DNA of 64,000 bases. It comes from Candidatus Fredericiella danica (GTDB lineage: Bacteria; Chloroflexota; Anaerolineae; Caldilineales; Caldilineaceae). Location of the stretch: positions 1-64,000 of the forward strand of contig JADJPH010000022.1 of NCBI GenBank assembly GCA_016713335.1, written 5' to 3'. Shown piece after piece: positions 29,862 through 39,275 of this stretch. The position numbers and the translations under genes are program-made. Within the stretch, counting starts at the first letter, position 1. Every line of letters starts with the position of its first letter. Below the pieces are notes generated by a model, which searched no databases, was not told the origin of the DNA, and saw nothing but the letters and a program-made list of their open reading frames with translations.

Positions 29862-30191
29862 AGATAAGCCTGTGTATTAGGAATGTACAATAATTGTATG
29901 GAATTTCACGCGCCGGAAGCGCACGTTACACTAAGATAAAGCGGTTTCTTCCTCCTCCTTTGTGTACAGGGCGTGGTCTGTTCTTCAGATCACGCCCTGT
30001 ACATTTTTCGGCCATTGACGGGTCAAGTTCCAAACCGTGTTTCGCGAAAGCGGTTTGCACATGCCGGTGGGACAGCTATAATAACAGGCGCCACCGGTCG
30101 CCATAGAGCCGAAGCCATAACGAACAGCGATGGCAATAACCATCCAATACAGTGAATCATCCGCCAAGTCTCCAGCCTTTGTGGTGTTGCC
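29862..30191. other. Intergenic region without a gene
   Basis: No coding frame is supported. It holds the T-tract terminator at 29964-30008 and a short AT-rich segment (29880-29945) upstream of it that could be the promoter of a short transcript. The start of the ATP-grasp gene follows at 30192. Confidence 0.4.
29964..30008 (+). terminator. Rho-independent terminator
   Basis: Arms GTACAGGGCGTG (29964-29975) and CACGCCCTGTAC (29991-30002), followed by ATTTTT. It is a second, stronger terminator 180 bases downstream of the membrane protein gene. Confidence 0.85.
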
Positions 30192-31573
30192 ATGACCCAA
30201 CGACATGATGCGATTGCATATTACAATGAACTATGCACGGAAGGTTCCCTTGCCCAGGACACCTGGGCCATGCTCCCCCTGGACTGCGTGCGCGCGGGCT
30301 CATTTTTGGGGAGCGACCATTGACAACGGTGTTGCGCCCGCTGTTCCACGCCGGGATGGACTGGCACTACTTGCGTTGGCGCAGCACGCTCGTGGTGGGA
30401 GTCTTTCGTAAGATGGCAGAGGCCATGCTCGCCGATCCCGTGCTACGCGCCCAGGTACACCTGACCCCAGACGAAGAAGAACTGATCCAACTCCCCACCG
30501 GATTTCGGACTGCGCTGCCCACGGCACGGCTTGACAGCTTCTTTACCGTGCATCGCGACGGCGGCTATACGTTAAATTATGTCGAACTAAACGGGGAGAG
30601 CCCGGCCAGCATGGCCTATAGTGATGTATTGGCCGATCTTTTTCTGGAAACGCCCCTGATGCAGCGTTTCCAGCAGCGCTTCTACGTCGAAACCTTGATG
30701 AGCCGGCGGAGCGCGGTCGATGCATTGCTGCGCATCTACTTCAACTGGCGCGGCAATCGCGAAAAGTTGCCGGACCTCGTGATCGTTGATTGGGAGGGTG
30801 TACCGACCACAACGGAATTTCATCTGTTTGTCGACTATTTTGCACGTTACGGCATCACGGTCACGATCTGTGATCCGCACGACCTGGAGTTCCGTCACAA
30901 TCAACTGTACGCTAATGGCCGCCCCGTCGACTATGTGTACAAGCGGGTGTTGACGACGGAACTGCTGCAGAAGTTCGGGTTGGATCATCCCATTATCGAG
31001 GCGCTGCGGGCCGGCGTCATTTGTATGGCAAACCCGTTCACTTCCAAGATGGTGCACAAGAAGGCAAGCCTGGCGGTGGCATCCGACGAGCGCAACGCCT
31101 ATCTGTTCAACACCGAGGAACAAGAAGCGATTCGCCAGCACATTCCCTGGACGCGTGTCGTGGAAGAGCGGACCACAGTCGGACCAACCGGCGAGGCGAT
31201 CGACCTGGTGCCGTGGGCAAGTTTGAACAAGGACGAACTTGTGCTAAAGCCAAACGACGAATATGGCGGTAAGGGAGTCTTAATCGGGTGGGAAACGGAT
31301 CACGAGACCTGGAACCAGGCGCTCGCCACTGCACTTGTTGAGCCGGCGATTGTCCAGGCGCGGGCAACCATTGCCTATGAAGATTTTCCCTCTCTTCTCC
31401 CCGACGGTGAACTGGATATCAGCAACCGGCTCGTAGACTGCGATCCATTTATCTTCAATGGCGATACGGTCGACGGCTGTCTCGTGCGGCTGAGCAAAGT
31501 CACCTTGTTGAATGTGACGGCCGGCGGCGGGTCAGTGGTGCCGGCTTTCGTCATCGATGCCAAAGACCGATAG
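30192..31573 (+). CDS. Circularly permuted ATP-grasp ligase-like protein (frameshifted near start)
   Basis: ATG 30192 (MTQRHDAIAYYNELCTEGSL) runs to about 30298, then one phase change leads into the main frame (RPLTTVLRPLFHAGMDW) to 31573. About 460 residues. The nucleotide-binding signature is VLKPNDEYGGKGVLIGWE. YVELNGESPASMAYSD, the VDWEGVPTTTEF strand and the C-terminal RLSKVTLLNVTAGGG are typical of glutathionylspermidine-synthase/circularly-permuted ATP-grasp proteins. These form amide bonds through acyl phosphates. Two GCS2-type ligases follow in the same operon (14 bases, then a 4-base overlap), suggesting joint synthesis of a small peptide or conjugate. The substrate is unknown. Confidence 0.85.
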
Positions 31574-31586
31574 GAGCCATCCTGAC

Positions 31587-32704
31587 ATGTACTATCCTTC
31601 GTACAACATCGGCATTGAAGAAGAATACCAGTTGGTGGATCCAGTTTCCCACGAACTGCTGGGTTATGTGACTCAATCTATGGCGCGCGAACAGATGGTG
31701 GTGAACGAGCGCACGCCCAACGTGGAACTGGCGGATCGGATCCTGTCGGGTTCGATCATGGTGGGTACACCCGTCAGTGAAGACATCAGCCAGGCGCGCG
31801 ATCACCTGCTGCGGGTGCGCAATCAGATGCTTGAGGTTGCGCATCAGGCAGGTGTGCGCGTGGTGGGCGCAGGCACGCACCCTTTCAGTCGCTGGGAAGG
31901 GCGTGAGGAGACATTGGCCCAATACCGTCAGTTCGCAGACGACGCCCAGATGATCGCACGGCGTCTGCTTGCTTTTGGCCTGCGCATCCATATTGGCGTT
32001 GAAGATCGTGACCTTGCCGTCGATGTGATGAACACGATGCGCTATGTACTGCCCCATATTTTCTGCTTGAGCACCAGTTCACCGTTTTGGGTGGGCGCAA
32101 CACAGGCCTCAAGAGTTACCGGGCTGTGCTCGTCGATTCGCTCCCCCGCACCGGTATTCCCGGTCACTTCGCCAGCTACCACGACTATCGGAGCTATGTG
32201 GATACCCTGCTGCGCACCAACTCGATTCCTGATGCGCGGCGGATCATGTTTGATATCGTGCCGCACTACCGCTTCTCGACCCTGGTGATTCGCATTTGTG
32301 ACATGATGCCGAACTATCGCGACGTACTGGCGGTGACGGCGTTGATCCAGGCCGCCGTGGCCTGGATGGTGGATTTGCGGCAGCGGAACATGTCATTCCG
32401 GTTGTACGAGCGCACGCTTGTGGCCGAGAACAAATGGCGGGCGCTGCGCTATGGGCTTGACGGAAAACTGATCGACCTGGGCGTCGAGCAACAACTGCCG
32501 GCGCGCGATCTGATCCGCGAGTTGCTCGATCTCGTCGAACCGGTCAGCCGGAAACTCAACTCATGGCATGAACTGGTGCATTGTCACACGATGCTCGAAC
32601 GCGGTTCGAGCGCAGATCAGCAATTGAGCGTCTGGCGCGCCAACAGTGAGAACATCCACGCTGTAGTTGACTACCTCATTTCAGAGACGGAGAAGACCGC
32701 ATGA
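31587..32704 (+). CDS. Carboxylate-amine ligase, YbdK/GCS2 family, copy A (frameshifted)
   Basis: ATG 31587 (MYYPSYNIGIEEEYQ) gives a GCS2-type ligase. The first 170 residues are in one phase. After FWVG at about 32092 the phase changes at a G-run, and NTGLKSYRAVLVD continues to 32704. About 372 residues. The metal-site motif GIEEEYQ and the GLRIHIGVED strand are present. In the conserved block where copy B has TLEFRICD, this copy has TLVIRICD, so the glutamate is replaced by valine. YbdK-type enzymes join a carboxylate to an amine with ATP. The altered residue may mean a changed or regulatory role. The stop overlaps the copy B start. Confidence 0.85.
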
Positions 32705-33816
32705 TTTCGCGTCCCTCACTCACGATCGGCATTGAAGAGGAGTACCAGATCATCGATCCGGAAACGCGCGAACTGCGGTCGTTCATCACGCAGTTTCTCG
32801 AAGGTGATCGCGTGGTGATGGTCGAGCGCGAACTAAAGCCGGAGCTCCACCAGGCGATGGTGGAATTGGGCACGCCGATCTGCAATACGCTTGCCCAGGC
32901 GCACGAAGAACTGGCACGACAGCGTGGCTTCATCGTCAAGCTGGCCGCGCAAAAGGGGCTTGCCGTGGCGGCCGCCGCGACCCATCCCTTCTCGCGCTGG
33001 CAGGATCAGCCGGTCACGCCATTGCCCAGATACCAGGGTGTGTTGGAAGAGATGCAATTGTTGGCGCAACGCCTTCTCATCTTCGGCATGCATGTTCATA
33101 TCGGCATCGAGGACCGTGCATTTGCCATCGACACCATGAATGTGGCCCGCTACATGCTGCCCCACATCCTGGCGCTCAGCAGCAGCAGCCCATTCTGGCA
33201 GGGGCGCAAGACCGGGCTGAAGAGCTATCGTTCCGCGGTCTTTGCGGACTTTCCACGTTCGGGAACCGCGGAGATCTGCCGCACCGTCGCCGATTGGGAC
33301 AACTTGATCGGCACGCTTGTGCGCACCGGCGCCATCCCGGATGGGAGCAAAATCTGGTGGGATTGCCGCCCGCATCACAAATACCCGACGCTCGAATTTC
33401 GCATCTGCGACATTGTCACGCGCGTGGATGAAGCCATTGCGATCGCCGGTCTGTTTCAGGCGCTGGTGCTCTGGCTCTGGAAACTCCGCCAACGCAACAT
33501 CACTTTTCGCGTCTATCGCACCGAGTTGATCGATGAGAATCGGTGGCGCGCAGCACGCTATGGCATCGACGGCAAAATGATCGACTTTGGCAAGACGGAG
33601 GAACTCCCCACCCGTGCGCTGGTGCGGGAATTGCTCGATCTGTTGGCCGAAGAGATCGATGAACTGAACATCCGGCAACAGGTCAAAGTGGTCGAAGACG
33701 TGCTGATGCATGGCACTAGCGCCGACCGGCAGTTGCGGATCTATGATGCCAATGACGGTGATGTGAAGGCCGTGGTCGATCATTTGATCGCGGAAACGAA
33801 AGAGGGGATTTTGTAA
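32701..33816 (+). CDS. Carboxylate-amine ligase, YbdK/GCS2 family, copy B
   Basis: 371 residues, intact. Motifs are GIEEEYQIIDP at the N-terminus, GMHVHIGIED, SPFWQGRKTGLKSYR and TLEFRICD with the conserved glutamate. It is a weak gamma-glutamylcysteine-ligase homologue of the COG2170 type. ATG overlaps the copy A stop by 4 bases (ATGA), so the two are translationally coupled and could form a heteromer. Together with the ATP-grasp gene this makes a three-enzyme amide-ligase operon. No downstream gene is in the operon. Confidence 0.92.
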   Translation: MISRPSLTIGIEEEYQIIDPETRELRSFITQFLEGDRVVMVERELKPELHQAMVELGTPICNTLAQAHEELARQRGFIVKLAAQKGLAVAAAATHPFSRWQDQPVTPLPRYQGVLEEMQLLAQRLLIFGMHVHIGIEDRAFAIDTMNVARYMLPHILALSSSSPFWQGRKTGLKSYRSAVFADFPRSGTAEICRTVADWDNLIGTLVRTGAIPDGSKIWWDCRPHHKYPTLEFRICDIVTRVDEAIAIAGLFQALVLWLWKLRQRNITFRVYRTELIDENRWRAARYGIDGKMIDFGKTEELPTRALVRELLDLLAEEIDELNIRQQVKVVEDVLMHGTSADRQLRIYDANDGDVKAVVDHLIAETKEGIL

Positions 33817-34142
33817 GGCATTCGTAAATTTTTGTTAACGCTAAAACAGTAATTTCGTACTTGACAATGCGAGAAATATCGCTAATATATGGTGCGTATC
33901 TTCGTAGTGTCTGCCAGGTAGAACGACAGCGACCGTGTGCAGCTTCATTGCCGCCATCCTAACCGTCACCCGCGTGCAACGGTTGTCGATTCCTGATTTG
34001 AGCCGCATCAAGGCAAAGTTAAGCTTGCGCCCCCAGCGAAACCCACTTCCTTGAATGGTGGAACCACTACAACGCCGAGAATCGTTGTATACTGGTTCTA
34101 ACAGCGTGCATGACGTGGTTGAAGCTTTACAGGGACGCGACT
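33817..34142. other. Intergenic region upstream of the DUF2513 gene
   Basis: No gene seen. The first 80 bases are AT-rich and hold a promoter-like sequence (33861-33889). A long leader of about 250 bases separates it from the next start codon. Confidence 0.5.
33861..33889 (+). promoter_or_regulatory. Sigma-70-type promoter
   Basis: A perfect TTGACA at 33861 is followed, 16-17 bases later, by an AT-rich -10 region (TAATAT at 33883). It points at the DUF2513 gene. Confidence 0.6.
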
Positions 34143-34601
34143 ATGAGACGAGATATGGATTTGGTGCGCAAGCTTTTGCTTGCGATCGAGGCCAGTGAAA
34201 GACCCTTAGACAGCACGCTCATCCGTATCGTCGGCTATACGACCAATGATATCAATGACCATGTGCGCCTGCTGCAGGAAGCAGGATTGGTCGATGGTAT
34301 CTCCAGTTATTCCATCGAACACCGATTGAAGTGGATCGAATTGCGCCTCACCTGGACCGGTCACGACTTCATCGATGCCGCCCGCAGCGAGCAGGTTTGG
34401 ATGGAAGCCGCCAGGATGCTCCGGAAACAGGTTGGCACCTCCGCCTTTGAAGTCTGGAAGAGTGTGCTCTCCTATGTGGCACGCGAGCGACTGGGTGTTG
34501 AAGATGCGCCCGCACAGCAGGTTGCGCAGCAGCCCCGCAGTGCACCGGCCACCGGGTTTCTTCGCTTGACCCCGAGTGAGCAGACGTCGCCGATTTCTTG
34601 A
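34143..34601 (+). CDS. DUF2513-family protein
   Basis: ATG 34143 (MRRDMDLVRKLLLAIEA) is the family start. The open frame's earlier ATG at 34110 adds 11 atypical residues. 152 residues with winged-helix-like character (DHVRLLQEAGLVDG) and the diagnostic LTWTGHDFIDAARSEQVW. DUF2513 proteins are common in prophages and mobile islands, and their role is unproven but they look like DNA-binding regulators. The gene stands alone between its own promoter and a strong terminator. Confidence 0.85.
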   Translation: MRRDMDLVRKLLLAIEASERPLDSTLIRIVGYTTNDINDHVRLLQEAGLVDGISSYSIEHRLKWIELRLTWTGHDFIDAARSEQVWMEAARMLRKQVGTSAFEVWKSVLSYVARERLGVEDAPAQQVAQQPRSAPATGFLRLTPSEQTSPIS

Positions 34602-34664
34602 TGTTGTAGCAACTCCCCCCCGGTTGATTGGCATCCTCGAACCCAATAACCCGATAGAGCAATC

Positions 34665-34703
34665 AAGACCTCGCAACTATGATTTGGTTGCGAGGTCTTC
34701 TTT
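34665..34703 (+). terminator. Rho-independent terminator of the DUF2513 gene
   Basis: 13-bp perfect arms AAGACCTCGCAAC / GTTGCGAGGTCTT with a 9-base loop, followed by CTTTT. Confidence 0.9.
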
Positions 34704-34792
34704 TATGATTCCCCGGCTGGACCGCACCGCTCAAGGTTTCGGCAGCGCATCATCCTCGTGGTTGGCAAGAGCCGTAGAAAACAGGATACAAT

Positions 34793-36190
34793 GTGGATAG
34801 CTGTGATCAAGCCCACGCAGAAACCACCACGGATATCAGTGAGGCCAATATCGTGATCGAAACAAGCCGGCCCTTACCCGTCGCCAATCGCAACGATGGA
34901 CTATCGATTCTCAAAGGACTTTGGAAAGAAAGGTCCCTGCTTGCTGCGCTTACGCTGATGAACCGCTATGTCGGCCGAGCGTTTCGGATTACATTGCCGG
35001 TCTTTCAACCCGCCGTCTTTGTCGGACCTGAATCCAATCGGCAGATTCTGGTGACCGACCGTCACCAGTTTAGTTGGCGCAGCGCATCTGATCCCGTCGT
35101 CCGGCTGCTGCGCCAGGGTATCCTGGTCGTTGATGACGCGCAACAGGATACACTGCGCGCCATTATGGATCCGCCGCTTCAACGGAAAAATTTCACCCCG
35201 CACATCGACGAAATGCAGCACTACGCCGACGTGGCGCTGGACCGGTGGCAAGATGGGGAAACGCGGGATATGTTGGTGGAGATGCGGCGTGCGGCCCTTC
35301 TGATCTTGATGGGCGTTTCCTACCGTGTCGATTTTGCACCTGACATGGATGCCCTCTGGAACCCGATTTTGGAACTGCTCGAATACATCTCGCCCGGGCT
35401 GTGGATCCTCTGGGCGGACATGCCGCGCCCGAAATACCGCAATGCGATTGCGGCGATGGACGGCTATTTGTATCGCATCATTCGCGAACGCCGCGCTGCG
35501 CTGGAGAGCGGCGCACATGTTGCCACACCAGGCGATCTGTTGAGCCAATTGATCTTGGCGCCGGACATGAATGATGACCTGATCCGCGATCAACTGCTGA
35601 CGATGCTGATTGCAGGCCATGACACGAGCACCGCGCTGCTGGCGTGGGTGCTCTATCTACTTGGGATGCATCCTGAGGAGATGGTGGCGGTGCGCGAAGA
35701 GATTGATGCGGTGATGCCCGATCCCGGCCAACCGGTGCAACTCGAAGCGATTGGCGCCCTGCACCGTTTGGACCTGGTAATCAAAGAAGCGCTCAGGTTG
35801 TATCCGCCGATCCATGTCGGCAACCGGGTGGCAAAGACGGATTTGGACATCTGCGGCTATCGAGTGCCAGAAGGTACGCGCGTCATGTATTCCATCTACC
35901 TCGCCCATCGTGACAAGGAATATTGGAGCGATCCGGAGCAGTTCTGTCCTGAGCGCTTTGCCCACGGACAAGAAGACAAACGCCCGCCGCTCACCTATGT
36001 TCCGTTTGGCGGTGGACCGCGCAACTGCATCGGCGCTGCATTCGCGCAGGTTGAGTCGAAGATCGTACTGGTGCGCATCCTGCAACGGTTCGAGTTGGAA
36101 TTGCTCAATGGTGCGGAGATTCATCCGCATATGGGCGCCACCTTGGAGCCGCGGCCTGGTGTGCAGATGCGCATTCGCCGGCGAGCGTGA
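34793..36190 (+). CDS. Cytochrome P450
   Basis: 465 residues from GTG 34793. A later GTG at 34853 preceded by GTGAGG is an alternative start. Heme-binding FGGGPRNCIG (Cys ligand), I-helix AGHDTST, K-helix EALRLYPP and PERF are all present. It is a soluble bacterial P450 monooxygenase that needs external redox partners, none of which are encoded nearby. It sits three bases before a CrtQ/HpnB-type glycosyltransferase gene and shares its operon with plsY. By analogy with carotenoid or lipid tailoring clusters it may oxidise a lipophilic substrate (inference). Confidence 0.94.
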   Translation: MDSCDQAHAETTTDISEANIVIETSRPLPVANRNDGLSILKGLWKERSLLAALTLMNRYVGRAFRITLPVFQPAVFVGPESNRQILVTDRHQFSWRSASDPVVRLLRQGILVVDDAQQDTLRAIMDPPLQRKNFTPHIDEMQHYADVALDRWQDGETRDMLVEMRRAALLILMGVSYRVDFAPDMDALWNPILELLEYISPGLWILWADMPRPKYRNAIAAMDGYLYRIIRERRAALESGAHVATPGDLLSQLILAPDMNDDLIRDQLLTMLIAGHDTSTALLAWVLYLLGMHPEEMVAVREEIDAVMPDPGQPVQLEAIGALHRLDLVIKEALRLYPPIHVGNRVAKTDLDICGYRVPEGTRVMYSIYLAHRDKEYWSDPEQFCPERFAHGQEDKRPPLTYVPFGGGPRNCIGAAFAQVESKIVLVRILQRFELELLNGAEIHPHMGATLEPRPGVQMRIRRRA

Positions 36191-36193
36191 TTT

Positions 36194-37306
36194 GTGACCA
36201 ACCTCAATCTTTTCCGGTGGAGTTGGCGCCGGGCCGCCGCCCTCAGTTTCCTTGCTGTGCCGCTTAGTTTACAGGCCGAGCGCGCCTATCGCAACCTGCC
36301 GAATTTAACCCACCTTGCCGCCTGTCAGACCGGGGCCGTTGCGCCGTTGCCCGCAGTGTCGATCATCGTGCCTGCGCGCAATGAAGAGAAAAACCTGCCA
36401 AAACTTCTGCCCTCACTGCAACGGCTCCGCTACCCGGGTCCGGTTGAGATCATCGTGGTCGATGACAACTCGACCGATCGAACGGCGGAGGTTACCGCCA
36501 ACCTTGGCGTGCGCGTGATTTCTGCAGGCGCCCTTCCACCGGGCTGGTTAGGAAAACCCAACGCCTGTCATGCCGGCGCCAGGGTCGCCACGGGGGAATG
36601 GCTGTTGTTCACCGATGCGGACACGGTCCACCAACCGGACGGGCCGGCGGAAGCCGTACAGTATTGTCTTGATCACCGCCTGGACGGTCTCAGTCTTTTC
36701 CTGCGCCAGGAGATGCGGGGCATCAGCGATCGCCTGGCCCTGATGGTTGCATTTGCCGGTCTTTACGCCGGCATTGGCAAAGGCAACGGGATGCTGAACG
36801 GCCAGTATATCCTCCTGCAGCGCCGTGTGTACTTTGCCAGCGGCGGTTTCGCCGCGGTTCACGGCGAACCGCTGGAGGATCTGGCGTTGGGGCATGCCCT
36901 GCGCAAGGCGGGCTTTCGGACACCGTTGCTCCACGGCGACTCAGCCGGCCAGGTCCAGATGTATGAGAACACACCGCAGATCTGGCGTGGGCTTACGCGC
37001 TTAAGTGCGGGCACGCTCCGGTGGTCAGGGTTCCGCGCGGTCATTACAGCACTCTATGTGTCCGCCGTGATGTCTCCCGTGCTGGCCAGCCTGGGTGTCG
37101 CCGTTGGCGGTCTGGATCGAAAGTGGTTGCCTGCGACGTGGCTTGCCGTGATTCTGTCGATGGCCCCCTGGGGGCGCCGGTTTGGTTCGGCGGCGTGGGC
37201 GCTGCTGACCCCCATTGCTGCGGTCTTCGTTCAGGCGGCCGGTGTCTGGGGGCTTGTCCGCAGACTATTGGGATTTGGTTTTAGTTGGAAAGGTCGCACC
37301 GTCTAG
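36194..37306 (+). CDS. Family 2 glycosyltransferase, CrtQ/HpnB-like, membrane-anchored
   Basis: 370 residues from GTG. A hydrophobic N-terminal segment, then a GT2 domain: SIIVPARNEEKNLPKLL, VVDDNSTDRT, PPGWLGKPNACHAGA, LFTDADTVH (DxD). The C-terminal 90 residues carry three membrane helices. The GWLGK and TDAD motifs match the CrtQ (carotenoid) and HpnB (hopanoid-associated) subgroups. It is translationally close to the P450 gene. Likely transfers a sugar to a lipid acceptor at the inner membrane face. The acceptor is not determinable from sequence. Confidence 0.88.
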   Translation: MTNLNLFRWSWRRAAALSFLAVPLSLQAERAYRNLPNLTHLAACQTGAVAPLPAVSIIVPARNEEKNLPKLLPSLQRLRYPGPVEIIVVDDNSTDRTAEVTANLGVRVISAGALPPGWLGKPNACHAGARVATGEWLLFTDADTVHQPDGPAEAVQYCLDHRLDGLSLFLRQEMRGISDRLALMVAFAGLYAGIGKGNGMLNGQYILLQRRVYFASGGFAAVHGEPLEDLALGHALRKAGFRTPLLHGDSAGQVQMYENTPQIWRGLTRLSAGTLRWSGFRAVITALYVSAVMSPVLASLGVAVGGLDRKWLPATWLAVILSMAPWGRRFGSAAWALLTPIAAVFVQAAGVWGLVRRLLGFGFSWKGRTV

Positions 37307-37340
37307 GATCCCACCCTTCAAACCTGGAGATCAAATCACC

Positions 37341-37970
37341 TTGACTTCTGCATCCACCTTAAACGACCTGGTTTGGATCGTCATTGCCTTCGTTTGCGGC
37401 GCCTTACCCTTCTCCTATTGGTTGGGTAAGGTTGTACTCCATGTGGATATTCGCCAATATGGCGACGGCAACCCCGGGGCCGCCAATGTCTGGCGCGCAG
37501 GCGGCAAGTGGTGGGGGGTGCTGGCGATTTTGCTGGATGCGTTCAAGGGATGCATTCCGGTGGCGTTTGCCGTCCACTGGGCCGGCGTGTCCGGCTGGGC
37601 ACTAGTACTGGTGGCGCTCGCACCGATCATCGGCCATGCCTATACGCCGTTTCTGAATTTTCAGGGGGGAAAGGCGCTCGCTGTTACTTTTGGCATCTGG
37701 ACGGCGCTGACCGTCTGGTTTGCGCCGGTGGTGTTGGGCCTTGCGCTTGCGGTCTGGCTCAAAGTTCTCGTGGTCGAAGGTTGGGCGATCCTCTTTGGCA
37801 TGCTCACGCTGCTCGTGGCGTTCTGGCTCACCGGCGCCGATTGGACCCTCTATTGGGTCTGGCTTGGCAGCCTGCTGCTCCTTTTGTGGAAACACCGCAC
37901 CGACTTCCGCCACGCCCCGCCTGTTCGCCGCGGCGTGTTGGCGCCGATCTTCAGCCGTGCCAGGGAATAA
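37341..37970 (+). CDS. plsY: PlsY-family glycerol-3-phosphate acyltransferase
   Basis: Start chosen at TTG 37341, preceded by GGAGA, because the upstream open frame overlaps the glycosyltransferase and is not family-like. 209 residues with five to six membrane helices. PlsY motifs: GALPFSYWLGK, DIRQYGDGNPGAANVWRAGG (the conserved motif 1) and FQGGKALAVTFG (motif 3). It transfers acyl from acyl-phosphate to glycerol 3-phosphate, the first step of phospholipid synthesis. In this operon it may be either the housekeeping enzyme or a lipid-tailoring paralogue. The window cannot decide. Confidence 0.92.
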   Translation: MTSASTLNDLVWIVIAFVCGALPFSYWLGKVVLHVDIRQYGDGNPGAANVWRAGGKWWGVLAILLDAFKGCIPVAFAVHWAGVSGWALVLVALAPIIGHAYTPFLNFQGGKALAVTFGIWTALTVWFAPVVLGLALAVWLKVLVVEGWAILFGMLTLLVAFWLTGADWTLYWVWLGSLLLLLWKHRTDFRHAPPVRRGVLAPIFSRARE

Positions 37971-38018
37971 GTGCCCTTGATCCTTGCAATTCTTCCACAT
38001 CATGGATAAAATGCAAGG

Positions 38019-39198
38019 ATGATTCCTCGCAGAGCACTTGCAGACGTCAACGCTGCCCTCGATCGTCAAGCGGCAGTCGCCCTCATTGGCCCGCGCCAGG
38101 TGGGCAAAACCACATTGGCGTTTACCATCGCAAACAGCCGGCAGTCGCTTTATATCGACCTGGAGTCTCGAGAAGACCAGAACAAACTTACCGATGCGGC
38201 ACTGTTCCTGAGCGCATTTGAAGATCGGCTCGTGATTTTGGATGAAATTCACCGCGCACCAGATATCTTCCAGACGCTCCGTGGTTTGATCGACAAAGGC
38301 CGGCGCAACGGGCATGGAATTGGCCGCTTCTTGATCCTCGGTTCGGCCTCGATGGAGCTACTGCGACAGTCGGGCGAAACCCTGGCCGGCCGGATTGCAT
38401 ACGTCGATCTGGCGCCGTTCGACATCCTGGAAGTAGAAAACAGTCCCGCCGCTATGAATACGCTTTGGCTGCGTGGCGGTTTTCCAGACAGCTATCTGGC
38501 CAAAAGTGATCGGCTGAGTCTCGACTGGCGCAACGATTTCATCCGCACCTATCTGGAGCGAGAAATCCCTCAGTTTGGACCCCGCATTCCGGCGCAGACC
38601 TTGATGCGGCTCTGGACGATGCTGGCTCACAATCAAGGGACGTTGCTCAATGCTTCGAGCCTTGCTGCGGGGCTTTCGATCGGCAGCCAGACGGTCATGC
38701 GTTATATCGACTTGTTGAGTGATTTACTGCTGGTCCGACGCTTACAGCCGTTTCACGCCAACGTCGGAAAACGACTCGTCAAATCACCCAAGACGTATAT
38801 CCGGGATAGCGGTCTGGTACATGCATTGCTTGGCATCGTCGACCAAAACGCGCTGGCGGGGCATCCGGTGGTAGGGATGAGTTGGGAGGGCTTTGTGATC
38901 GAAAATCTGATCATTACGGCTCCGCGCCAAACAAGATTTTCGTTCTATCGCACCGCCGCTGGCGCCGAGATTGACCTGTTACTGGAAATGCCTGGCGGCG
39001 AACTATGGGCCGTCGAAATCAAGCGCGGTCTTGCGCCAGGTTTGACCAAGGGTTTCTATCACGCTTGCGCCGACCTGAATCCGGCGCACCTTTGTGGTCT
39101 ATTCGGGGCCAGATCGATATCCGCTGGCCGACGGCGTAGAAGTCATCAGCCTGCGCGCAATGGCGGAACTTCTTGCATCTACAGACGTGACGGCGTAA
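38019..39198 (+). CDS. AAA_14/DUF4143 ATPase (frameshifted near C-terminus)
   Basis: ATG 38019 encodes an AAA_14 ATPase with P-loop GPRQVGKTTL and Walker B LVILDEIHRAP, followed by the DUF4143 domain (GGFPDSYLA, FIRTYLEREIPQFG, then SWEGFVIENLI and the nuclease-like AEIDLLLE...WAVEIKR). At about 39085 the phase changes and the protein ends TFVVYSGPDRYPLADGVEV...LLAST at 39198. About 392 residues. The reported longer frame joining it to the next membrane protein is an artefact of this frameshift. Such ATPases are widespread in archaea and bacteria with no settled function. Confidence 0.9.
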
Positions 39199-39275
39199 CG
39201 GTCAGGATTTTATTACCGTCTGAGCTATGGACTTTCACGTGTATCGCCCGACAGTTGCGTGTTGAGGAGTTACCA

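Noticed and set aside
32833..33783. 316-residue minus-strand frame
   Set aside because: Antisense to GCS2 copy B. The plus-strand protein is clearly conserved.
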